Assembly (NCBI RefSeq): GCF_029603165.1
Contig: NZ_JAQSVC010000002.1
Coordinates: forward strand, 496,001 to 560,000
DNA: 64,000 nucleotides
Reading direction: 5' to 3'
Source: Galbibacter pacificus
Lineage (GTDB): Bacteria > Bacteroidota > Bacteroidia > Flavobacteriales > Flavobacteriaceae
The notes under the pieces are model-generated. The model made no database searches. It was not told the origin of the DNA and was given only the letters and a program-made list of their open reading frames with translations. Positions 47,286 to 54,541 of this stretch are shown here, in pieces. The translations under genes and the position numbers were made by a program. Within the stretch, counting starts at the first letter, position 1. The number at the start of each line of letters is the position of its first letter.

Positions 47286-47854
47286 AAGATTATTTAATTA
47301 TTGGATTAGGTTTAATAGGATGGATTTGGGGAATTATACAATTTAGACTAAACAGAAAATATCAAAAATCCGATAGAGCAATTGACAAAAGATTTGAAGT
47401 CTATTCAAATTTTATGGAAAAAATGGATCAAATGAGTGCAAATATGCGAAGTGATCCAAATGCTATTTATGGCATTCAAATTGATTTAATGAGTGAAATT
47501 ATTTCCGGAGATGAAGAAAGAAGTAATAATGCAATGATAAAATTTAATGAAAAATTATTCGACCTCACAAAAAATGCATCAGAGTCCTTAATGATGGTTT
47601 ATCAAGAATTAAATAAACTAAGGTTAGTTGCTAGCGGAAAATTACTTCCAAAAATTAATGAATATAGAACTTTAGTCCAAGATTATATGAATGAGTATCA
47701 AGGCGCATTAACTCAAATGTCGTCTAGCAATTTAAATCAAAATACAGAAATTTTGCAATCAATAGGTTATGAAAAAAGAAATGAAAGAATGAAGGTTTTA
47801 TGGCAAGATATTGAGGGTTTAATGAGAGAAGAAATTGGGTTTTATAGCAAGTAA
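47276..47854 (+). CDS. Membrane-anchored hypothetical protein
   Basis: A 192-residue protein with one N-terminal hydrophobic helix (LIIGLGLIGWIWGIIQF, residues 7-23) and a long, mostly alpha-helical, charged rest (FMEKMDQMSANM, NAMIKFNEKLFDLT, VYQELNKLRL), probably coiled-coil and cytoplasmic. No known domain recognised. The DNA is distinctly AT-rich compared with the serC-serA genes, and it lies directly at the junction where a HEPN gene was lost, which suggests acquisition by recombination. Confidence 0.7.
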   Translation: MELKDYLIIGLGLIGWIWGIIQFRLNRKYQKSDRAIDKRFEVYSNFMEKMDQMSANMRSDPNAIYGIQIDLMSEIISGDEERSNNAMIKFNEKLFDLTKNASESLMMVYQELNKLRLVASGKLLPKINEYRTLVQDYMNEYQGALTQMSSSNLNQNTEILQSIGYEKRNERMKVLWQDIEGLMREEIGFYSK

Positions 47855-47913
47855 AACCTATATACAAGAACGATATTTTAAAATCAATTAACCATATACA
47901 AGACTATTTGGAG

Positions 47914-47939
47914 GCGGGTAAATTTAAACCCGCTTTTTT
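47914..47939 (+). terminator. Terminator after the membrane-anchored hypothetical gene
   Basis: GCGGGT (47914-47919) pairs with ACCCGC (47928-47933), followed by six T. Confidence 0.7.
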
Positions 47940-48074
47940 AATGTTTTAAAACAAAAACCAATAAACAAAACCGGTTCCAACTTGAAACAGAAAACAGGTT
48001 TAAAAGTAAGTTTGGTTTTAAATTTTTATAAAATTGGCAATTCAAGCCTGCACAATGTAACAACTCTGTTTGTT

Positions 48075-48115
48075 CTGTTATCAATCTAACAAAATAATTG
48101 TACTTTTGATAACAG
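48075..48115 (+). promoter_or_regulatory. Inverted repeat overlapping the serC promoter
   Basis: CTGTTATCA (48075-48083) and TGATAACAG (48107-48115) are perfect 9-base inverted copies, 23 bases apart. The right arm overlaps TACTTTTG (48101-48108), a TAnnTTTG element, and is followed by TTTTT. It could be an operator dyad for serC-serA control, or an early terminator hairpin. No ligand or protein is known from the sequence. Confidence 0.5.
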
Positions 48116-48169
48116 TTTTTCTACGAGAAATTAGCAACTTTGTAAACATAAAAAACACAACTGACATTT

Positions 48170-49234
48170 ATGAAAAAGCATAATTTTAGTGCAGGACCCT
48201 GCATTCTACCCCAAGAGGTGTTAAAGAAAGCTTCAGACGCCATTTTAAACTTTAACGGTATCGATCTTTCGCTTATTGAAATATCCCACCGCAGCAAAGA
48301 CTTTATAGCTGTAATGGACAAAGCGCAGGAGCTTGCTTTAGAACACTTAGGGTTACAAAACAAGGGATATAAGGCCTTGTTTCTTCAAGGGGGCGCCAGC
48401 ACTCAATTTTTAAATGTAGCCTATAATTTGCTAAACAAAAAAGCCGCCTATTTAAATACGGGTACTTGGTCTACAAAAGCCATTAAAGAGGCAAAATTGT
48501 TCGGAGAAATCGTAGAAGTGGCCTCTTCAAAAGACGCCAATTTTAATTATATCCCAAAAGGCTACGCAATCCCTTCAGATATAGATTACTTCCATTGCAC
48601 ATCCAACAATACCATTTTTGGAACGCAAATAAAAGATTTTCCAAAAGTATCGGCTCCTTTGGTTTGCGATATGAGCTCTGATATTTTCTCAAGACAATTG
48701 GATTTCTCCAAGTTTGATATTATCTATGCCGGGGCACAAAAAAATATGGGACCCGCCGGTACTACGCTTGTGGTGATAAAAGAAGAGGTTCTTGGCAAAG
48801 TAGACAGAGCTATTCCTTCTATGCTCGATTACCGCGTGCATGCCGAAAAGGATAGCATGTTTAATACTCCGCCCGTTTTTGCGGTGTATGTGTCCATGTT
48901 AACATTGCAATGGCTTAAAGACCTTGGCGGGATTACAGAAATTGAAAAAAGAAACAATGCAAAAGCCGAACTAATATACAGTGAAATCGACAGAAACCCA
49001 CTATTTAAAGGTTTTGCGGCAAAAGAAGACCGTTCCCCAATGAACGCCACCTTTAATTTGGTAGACGAAGCGCACAAAGATACCTTTGATGCCCTGGCTA
49101 AAGAAGCTGGGCTAAACGGAATTAATGGTCACCGTAGCGTTGGCGGATACCGTGCTTCCATGTACAATGCATTGCCTATAGAAAGTGTGCAGGTACTGGT
49201 CGATGCTATGCAGGAACTGGAAAGAAAGGCCTAA
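48170..49234 (+). CDS. serC: Phosphoserine aminotransferase
   Basis: A 354-residue class V PLP enzyme; converts 3-phosphohydroxypyruvate to phosphoserine in serine synthesis, also used in pyridoxine synthesis. Begins MKKHNFSAGPCILP as in the family; PLP Lys lies in GAQKNMGPAG near residue 191; ends with GGYRASMYNA. It is followed after 38 bases by serA, forming a two-gene serine pathway operon. Confidence 0.96.
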   Translation: MKKHNFSAGPCILPQEVLKKASDAILNFNGIDLSLIEISHRSKDFIAVMDKAQELALEHLGLQNKGYKALFLQGGASTQFLNVAYNLLNKKAAYLNTGTWSTKAIKEAKLFGEIVEVASSKDANFNYIPKGYAIPSDIDYFHCTSNNTIFGTQIKDFPKVSAPLVCDMSSDIFSRQLDFSKFDIIYAGAQKNMGPAGTTLVVIKEEVLGKVDRAIPSMLDYRVHAEKDSMFNTPPVFAVYVSMLTLQWLKDLGGITEIEKRNNAKAELIYSEIDRNPLFKGFAAKEDRSPMNATFNLVDEAHKDTFDALAKEAGLNGINGHRSVGGYRASMYNALPIESVQVLVDAMQELERKA

Positions 49235-49272
49235 AAAATTAAAAGTTTTATACAGAATAAATTAACAGATAA

Positions 49273-50223
49273 ATGAAAGTATTAGCAAACGATGGTATTT
49301 CCCAAAGCGGAGTCGATGCCCTAAAAAGCAAAGGTTTTGAGGTTATTACCACAAAAGTAGCGCAAGAACAACTTGAAAACTACATAAACGAAAACAAAAT
49401 AGATGCACTTTTGGTGCGTAGCGCAACCAAAGTGCGCAAAGATTTAATAGACGCCTGCCCGTCGCTTAAATTAATTGGGCGTGGCGGTGTTGGCATGGAC
49501 AATATAGATGTTGCCTATGCAAAAGAAAAAGGACTTCATGTAATAAATACTCCTGCGGCTTCTTCTGCTTCGGTAGCCGAACTTGTTTTTGCTCATTTAT
49601 ATGGTGGTGTGCGCTATTTATACGATGCCAACAGAAATATGCCCTTGGAAGGAGAATCTAAATTTGGGCAACTTAAAAAAGCATATGCGGCCGGTACCGA
49701 ATTAAGGGGGAAAACCCTTGGCATCATCGGTATTGGTAGAATTGGGCAGGAAACTGCTAAAATTGCCCTTGGCGTTGGAATGAAAGTGGTTGCTTTTGAT
49801 CCTTTTATTGAAAACGTGAACATCGAACTAAATTTCTTCGATGGCCAAAAACTAAACTTCAACATAGAAACCGTTTCTAAAGAAGAAGTGTTGAAGCAAG
49901 CAGACTTCTTAACCCTGCACGTACCCGCCCAAAAAGAATATGTTCTTGGCAAAAAAGAATTTGGATTGATGAAAGACGGCATCGGTATTGTAAACGCTGC
50001 CCGTGGTGGTGTTATAGATGAAGTTGCCCTTGTTGATGCCCTAGACAGCAACAAAGTGGCCTTTGCAGGAATTGATGTGTTTGAAAACGAGCCCACGCCT
50101 GCCATTAAAGTATTGATGCACCCTAAAATCTCCCTTACTCCGCATATTGGTGCCGCAACCGGAGAAGCACAAGACAGGATTGGTGTAGAACTGGCAGACC
50201 AAATTGCATCATTGTTGAAATAA
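49273..50223 (+). CDS. serA: D-3-phosphoglycerate dehydrogenase (short form)
   Basis: A 316-residue NAD-dependent 2-hydroxyacid dehydrogenase; catalyses the first step of serine synthesis. Rossmann loop LGIIGIGRIGQE, catalytic Arg in NAARGGVIDE, Glu in VFENEPTP and His in TPHIGAATGEA. It lacks the ACT serine-binding domain, so feedback inhibition by serine through that domain is not expected. Its position behind serC supports the annotation against other hydroxyacid dehydrogenases. Confidence 0.93.
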   Translation: MKVLANDGISQSGVDALKSKGFEVITTKVAQEQLENYINENKIDALLVRSATKVRKDLIDACPSLKLIGRGGVGMDNIDVAYAKEKGLHVINTPAASSASVAELVFAHLYGGVRYLYDANRNMPLEGESKFGQLKKAYAAGTELRGKTLGIIGIGRIGQETAKIALGVGMKVVAFDPFIENVNIELNFFDGQKLNFNIETVSKEEVLKQADFLTLHVPAQKEYVLGKKEFGLMKDGIGIVNAARGGVIDEVALVDALDSNKVAFAGIDVFENEPTPAIKVLMHPKISLTPHIGAATGEAQDRIGVELADQIASLLK

Positions 50224-50246
50224 GGATGTAATACTTGATAATTTTT

Positions 50247-50278
50247 AAAAGTCTTTCAGAAATGAGAGGCTTTTTTTT
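50247..50278 (+). terminator. Terminator after serA
   Basis: AAAAGTCTTTCA (50247-50258) pairs with TGAGAGGCTTTT (50263-50274) with G-T pairs, followed by a run of eight T. Confidence 0.7.
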
Positions 50279-50321
50279 GTATCTTGATGAAAATATTTAT
50301 CAATTTAAAAAATAAAAAGTC

Positions 50322-50954
50322 ATGTCAGGATTAGCATCTTTATTAGACAGCAGTATTGGCCGCCAGATAATTGGCGGCATCAGTAATGAAACGGGAACTT
50401 CCGAAGGGAAAACTTCAGATTTATTAAGTATGGCTTTACCTTTACTAACTGGAGCGATGAAAAAGAATGCCTCAACACCAGAAGGTGCACAAGGGCTTAT
50501 GGGAGCTATCAACAGCAAGCACGACGGAAGTATTCTGGATAATTTAGGTGGTTTTTTTGGCGGTGGCGTAGACCAGTCGGCCTTAAACGATGGCGCCGGC
50601 ATCTTGGGCCATGTTCTTGGCGGAAAGCAATCTTCCGTAGAAAATGCATTGAGCAGTAAAACGGGAATAGATGCCGGAACGGTAGGTAACATACTTAAAA
50701 TGGCCGCTCCACTTATTTTAGGCTATCTGGGCAGACAAACAAAACAAAATAATATAAGTGGCTCCAACGATATGTCGAGTTTATTGGGAAGCATGCTTGG
50801 CGGCCAATCTCAAGAAAATCAAAGCCTTATCACTTCTTTAATCGATACCGATGGCGATGGAAGCGTTTTGGACGACGTTGCCGATATGGTTATTGGCTCC
50901 AATAAGAAAAAAGGTGGTTTGGGAGGCCTTCTCGGGAATTTTTTAAATAGTTAA
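50322..50954 (+). CDS. DUF937 protein
   Basis: A 210-residue protein with two YidB/DUF937-like halves (MSGLASLLDSSIGRQIIGG ... and LGSMLGGQSQENQ ...), rich in Gly, Ser, Leu and Asp. DTDGDGSVLDDV near residue 170 resembles a calcium-binding EF/dockerin-type loop. Function unknown; family members form extended self-associating structures in some bacteria. No signal peptide. Confidence 0.82.
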   Translation: MSGLASLLDSSIGRQIIGGISNETGTSEGKTSDLLSMALPLLTGAMKKNASTPEGAQGLMGAINSKHDGSILDNLGGFFGGGVDQSALNDGAGILGHVLGGKQSSVENALSSKTGIDAGTVGNILKMAAPLILGYLGRQTKQNNISGSNDMSSLLGSMLGGQSQENQSLITSLIDTDGDGSVLDDVADMVIGSNKKKGGLGGLLGNFLNS

Positions 50955-50995
50955 GAAAAAGGGTTCCATCAATACCGCTTTTAGAAACATTAAGG

Positions 50996-51021
50996 GTCGG
51001 ATGCCTGCATCCGACTTTTTT
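50996..51021 (+). terminator. Terminator after the DUF937 gene
   Basis: GTCGGATG (50996-51003) / CATCCGAC (51008-51015), loop CCTG, followed by six T. Confidence 0.85.
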
Positions 51022-51046
51022 GTATCTTTATATAAAAGAGTTTTAT

Positions 51047-51532
51047 ATGAAGTATGTATTTGCAATTGTTGTTTTATCATTTTTGGCAGGGTCGTGCTCG
51101 GGAACGAAAAGCGCTTCAACTTCAACAAATACTGAAGATGAAATGGAGCTGGATATTTCTGAAGCCGAAAAAGAAGCTTTTAATGCCACAAATGCCGAAC
51201 AGGACACCGTTAGAATAGCAAATGACAGTACAGAATATGAAATTATAGTTATCGATCCGGGTTATTATACTTGGCTCAATAGCATTGCCATGCCCGAAGG
51301 TTACTATTCGCAAGAATATATGGAGACCCGAAACAATATTTATGTTATTAATTGGAACCAAAGAGTGCTAAACCCGCAGCGGTACAATCCCAATTTATAC
51401 GAAATGCAAATAAATTACAGTCCCAACATTGATTACGGTTACGAAGTAAACTACAAACTCTACAACTATTTTTTATATTTCCAAAGAAAGTACAATCAGC
51501 GATTGGGGCCTTTTTTCCCGAGGATCCGGTAA
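51047..51532 (+). CDS. DUF6146 lipoprotein
   Basis: A 161-residue lipoprotein (lipobox SFLAGSC) with the DUF6146 layout: acidic Ser/Thr-rich linker, then IANDSTEYEIIVIDPGYYTWL, YYSQEYMETRN and NQRVLNPQRYNPNLYEMQINY, rich in Tyr and Asn. Start at 51047 (MKYVFAIVV); an upstream TTG frame crosses the terminator hairpin. Function unknown; flavobacterial family. Confidence 0.82.
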   Translation: MKYVFAIVVLSFLAGSCSGTKSASTSTNTEDEMELDISEAEKEAFNATNAEQDTVRIANDSTEYEIIVIDPGYYTWLNSIAMPEGYYSQEYMETRNNIYVINWNQRVLNPQRYNPNLYEMQINYSPNIDYGYEVNYKLYNYFLYFQRKYNQRLGPFFPRIR

Positions 51533-51556
51533 CTTAACAACCAAAAAAACACCTGC

Positions 51557-51958
51557 ATGATTAAAAAGCTGCTTATTTTATCGGGGTTTTTAATTAGCCT
51601 CCCCCTTTTTTCCCAAGAAAGCGAACCAATGATCCGTATCGCAGAAATAGAAATCAACCCTGCATATATTCAATCGTATCATAAAATCTTAATGGAAGAA
51701 GCAAACGCATCTTTAAAGCTGGAGTCCGGTGTTTTATCCATATTCCCAATGTATTATGCAAGCGATTCGACTAAAATTAGGATTTTGGAAATATATGCCG
51801 ATAAAAATGCGTATTTGAGTCACTTAAAAACACCTCATTTTTTAAAATATAAAAACGAAACCCAAAATATGGTAATGTCACTTAATTTAGTTGATGTAAA
51901 AGCAATCGACCCGAAGATGATGCGTTTAATTTTCACCAAAACAGCCCATAAACAATAA
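51557..51958 (+). CDS. Exported antibiotic biosynthesis monooxygenase-fold protein
   Basis: A 133-residue protein with a signal peptide (LLILSGFLISLPLFSQ) and a small ABM-like ferredoxin fold domain (RIAEIEINPAYIQSYHKILMEEANASLKLESG, LEIYADKNAYLSHLKTPHF). Cytosolic relatives are quinol monooxygenases; an exported form is less usual. Catalytic residues cannot be assigned. Follows DUF6146 by 24 bases on the same strand. Confidence 0.8.
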   Translation: MIKKLLILSGFLISLPLFSQESEPMIRIAEIEINPAYIQSYHKILMEEANASLKLESGVLSIFPMYYASDSTKIRILEIYADKNAYLSHLKTPHFLKYKNETQNMVMSLNLVDVKAIDPKMMRLIFTKTAHKQ

Positions 51959-51965
51959 AACAAAG

Positions 51966-52451
51966 CTATTTTAACTCATACCACTCCTCCACTATTAAAT
52001 TTTCACGCCTCCCTTTATCTTCCGGGGCATAATGAGTTGCTAGATAATCCAAAATTATATCTTCTTGGTCACCTAGGTCCCAAAGGTTTTGTGTTTCTTG
52101 CATCCAGCGAATGGTAGCCAACCAACCATCTCGGCTCATTCTATTTTGGGTAACCAATTTTGCCGAGTGGCAATTGGTGCAATTCCCAATTACTTCATCA
52201 AGCCCATCCCCTGCTACAAAACCTGTTTCGGTATGTATGCCATCTTTTATATCATTACTGTTTATATTAACAATGGTGTCTTTTTCAACATCCGCTTCGG
52301 TTATTTCAGGTGATGATTTAAACAGCTTAATATCTGGATTTAAGGCCATAACCAATATAAAAATGCCAATAAAAAGGATTATTGAGCTTAGCCATACCAA
52401 ACTGTTCGATAATGTTTTTAACTGCTGTAAAAAGTCTTCTTTTTTACTCAT
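51966..52451 (-). CDS. Membrane-anchored c-type cytochrome, sulfite dehydrogenase subunit
   Basis: A 161-residue protein with an N-terminal transmembrane helix (residues about 19-37) and a single heme c site CTNCH near residue 90, with candidate distal Met in NRMSRDGW. Periplasmic. The ATG lies two bases from the stop of the upstream molybdenum enzyme gene, so the two form an operon and probably one enzyme, as in SorAB-type sulfite dehydrogenases, passing electrons from sulfite oxidation to the respiratory chain. Confidence 0.85.
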   Translation of the reverse strand: MSKKEDFLQQLKTLSNSLVWLSSIILFIGIFILVMALNPDIKLFKSSPEITEADVEKDTIVNINSNDIKDGIHTETGFVAGDGLDEVIGNCTNCHSAKLVTQNRMSRDGWLATIRWMQETQNLWDLGDQEDIILDYLATHYAPEDKGRRENLIVEEWYELK

Positions 52452-52452
52452 T

Positions 52453-53673
52453 TTAACTAACTTTTACGGCAATTCTATGACAGGCATTGTTTAAATACCC
52501 TTTTGGATTCCATCCAGGAAGCAACATGGGCTGGCTTTTTCCGTTGCTATCGGTGGCCTTTGCCCATACCTCGTAATATCCTTCCTGCGGAAAGGAAATA
52601 TTGGCAGAAAATTGTTGCCAGGCCAAACGGTTCACAGGTGCTTTTAGTTCGCAAGCGTGCCATGTGCTGCCAAAATCAATGGAGTACTCCATTTTTGCCA
52701 CTTCCAACTCCCCGGCCCAGGCATGGCCGTTTATGGTTAATTCTTGCCCCAATGTAAGTAGGGCTCCTGTTTTTGGGTAAGTAATTAAAGATTTTACGGG
52801 CATGGATTCTATAATGCACATGTCTTCATCGGCTACTTTTTCTCCCGGGGCAACAGGTTTACATGGCACACGGTATGCAGTGCCCATCATTTTAGTACCA
52901 TCGTGAACTATGTTTCTTATACTTATCCTTTGCACCCATTTCCCAGAAACCGATGCAGGCCAACCTCCCGCTACCAAGCGCAACGGGTATCCGTGTGCCA
53001 ATGGAATATCTTCCCCATTTAATTGAAAGGCCAGTAATGTTTCGTCCTGATATGCTTTTTCCATGGGGCATCCCCTTGAAATGGGTTCCTTGTCGGGACT
53101 CCTGCTTAAATGGATGTCGGCGGCATGGTAACCAATGTACACGGCATCGTTTTTTACGCCAACATCTTCCAGGACATCGCGTAAACGGATTCCGGTCCAT
53201 TTGGAACAGTGCACGGCACCCACGCCCCATTGATTTCCTTTTGCGGGCGGATTAAACTCTTTACGGCCATTCCCCCCGCATTCCAATGTTAAATGATATG
53301 TATATTGTGGAAAACGGGTTTTTAATTCGTTAAGGGTGTATGTTTTCTTTTGTTTTGCAGATTCTCCGTCAATGGTCAAGGTCCATGTATCAACATCAAT
53401 GGCTTCGGGTAATAATCCATTGTTTCGTATAAACATAAATTTATTGGGCGTTACCGCGTCGTTTAGTAAATGGGCCTTGGATTCTATGTTCCACGGGCGG
53501 TCGTTTAAAACTGTCATGTCCTTGTCGATACTGAACATTTTAAAAGGATCGGGATCCTGCATTAAAAGCGGAACATAGCCTTTTGGCATTAATTCCCCAT
53601 AAACAATGCCAGTTCCGGCGGTTAACGTAAAAGAAGCCAATGCGGCCTTGCCAATAAATTCTCTCCTTCGCAT
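52453..53673 (-). CDS. Sulfite oxidase-family molybdenum enzyme, SorA-like
   Basis: A 406-residue Tat-exported enzyme (RRREFIGKAALASFTL; twin Arg at residues 2-3). Molybdopterin domain with the Mo-ligating Cys in LECGGNGR near residue 131, the GVGAVHCSKWTG segment and LAHGYPLRLVAGGWPA; residues about 290-400 are the dimerisation domain (ITINGHAWAGE-like). It lacks an N-terminal heme b domain, so electrons go to the neighbouring cytochrome. Substrate is probably sulfite; related YedY-type or thiosulfate-handling forms cannot be excluded. Confidence 0.9.
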   Translation of the reverse strand: MRRREFIGKAALASFTLTAGTGIVYGELMPKGYVPLLMQDPDPFKMFSIDKDMTVLNDRPWNIESKAHLLNDAVTPNKFMFIRNNGLLPEAIDVDTWTLTIDGESAKQKKTYTLNELKTRFPQYTYHLTLECGGNGRKEFNPPAKGNQWGVGAVHCSKWTGIRLRDVLEDVGVKNDAVYIGYHAADIHLSRSPDKEPISRGCPMEKAYQDETLLAFQLNGEDIPLAHGYPLRLVAGGWPASVSGKWVQRISIRNIVHDGTKMMGTAYRVPCKPVAPGEKVADEDMCIIESMPVKSLITYPKTGALLTLGQELTINGHAWAGELEVAKMEYSIDFGSTWHACELKAPVNRLAWQQFSANISFPQEGYYEVWAKATDSNGKSQPMLLPGWNPKGYLNNACHRIAVKVS

Positions 53674-53768
53674 GATTTTGATTAATTTCCCTAAAGATAG
53701 AAGTTCTGGAAAACTTGAAATATAAAAATGTAGAAAAATTTGACTTTCATTATGCTAATTATTTGAGT

Positions 53769-53776
53769 TATATTTG
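53769..53776 (+). promoter_or_regulatory. Candidate -7 element for the DUF6787 gene
   Basis: TATATTTG matches TAnnTTTG and ends 18 bases before the ATG at 53795. It argues against an earlier TTG start within it. Confidence 0.45.
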
Positions 53777-53794
53777 CTTTTGAAGAAGGGTTTC

Positions 53795-54091
53795 ATGGAA
53801 AAATTAAAAAAACGTTGGGGAATTACCTCTAATTTCCAGATTGTTATAATATTTATTGTTTTTGCAATAACGGGCACCACATCTGCAAAAATTACAGGTC
53901 CTGTTACAGAATTTGTAGGTTTGCATCCCGATGCACTCCACCCCGTATTGTATTGGGTTGTTAGAATTTTGTTAATCTTCCCCATATACCAGGTTTTATT
54001 GGTTTTCTTTGGATGGATTTTTGGTCAGTTTAAGTTTTTTTGGAACTTTGAAAAGAAAATGTTGAACAAAATGGGAATTAAGATTAAATAA
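53795..54091 (+). CDS. DUF6787 membrane protein
   Basis: A 98-residue protein with two hydrophobic helices (QIVIIFIVFAITGTTSAKI and ILLIFPIYQVLLVFFGWIFG) and a basic end (KKMLNKMGIKIK). Homologues are sometimes mislabelled prolipoprotein diacylglyceryl transferase. Function unknown. Followed by the next gene after four bases, so the two are probably co-translated. Confidence 0.75.
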   Translation: MEKLKKRWGITSNFQIVIIFIVFAITGTTSAKITGPVTEFVGLHPDALHPVLYWVVRILLIFPIYQVLLVFFGWIFGQFKFFWNFEKKMLNKMGIKIK

Positions 54092-54095
54092 CAAG

Positions 54096-54425
54096 TTGAA
54101 GCCGATACAAAACATACTTGTGGCATTTTTTTCTTTTGTGCTTATTACGGCACTGTTACTCCCTTCTGCCTTAAAGTTTTCGCACTTTTTCATAGAACAT
54201 TCGCACGTTGAATGTAACGAACATTTAAAAACACATTTTCATCAAACAGATTTTGAGTGCCAGCTTTTTAAATTTCATCATACCAATCAGCTAAATTATA
54301 CCCCTGAAGAAATAACTTTTCACGTTATAAAATTACCGTCAGAACAAAATTTCAACAACTATTTCTTTTTAAGTGAATTTCAACAGCTTCACTTCTCGTT
54401 ACGGGGCCCCCCGCTTGTTTCATAA
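54096..54425 (+). CDS. Small His-rich exported protein upstream of TonB receptor
   Basis: A 109-residue protein with a hydrophobic N-terminus (ILVAFFSFVLITALLLPSA) followed by a His/Cys-rich segment (HFFIEHSHVECNEHLKTHFHQ ... KFHHTN). It starts with TTG at 54096, as no ATG fits before the signal segment. It lies four bases after DUF6787 and 117 bases before the TonB receptor that also has a His-rich loop. A role in metal sensing or delivery is inferred only. Confidence 0.65.
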   Translation: MKPIQNILVAFFSFVLITALLLPSALKFSHFFIEHSHVECNEHLKTHFHQTDFECQLFKFHHTNQLNYTPEEITFHVIKLPSEQNFNNYFFLSEFQQLHFSLRGPPLVS

Positions 54426-54541
54426 ACACAACTAACATTTTTATATAATTACCCGATATGCATCATATGGGGTACAATTATATTTTTTTCATATTGCTGA
54501 TAACTTCAGCATACATCAATATTATAAACATTAAATAATTT

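Larger units (their letters stand above)
47855..48169. other. Intergenic region upstream of serC
   Basis: About 315 bases without a gene: a terminator for the upstream gene (47914-47939), then AT-rich DNA, then the inverted repeat and -7 element of the serC promoter region (48075-48115). Confidence 0.6.
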
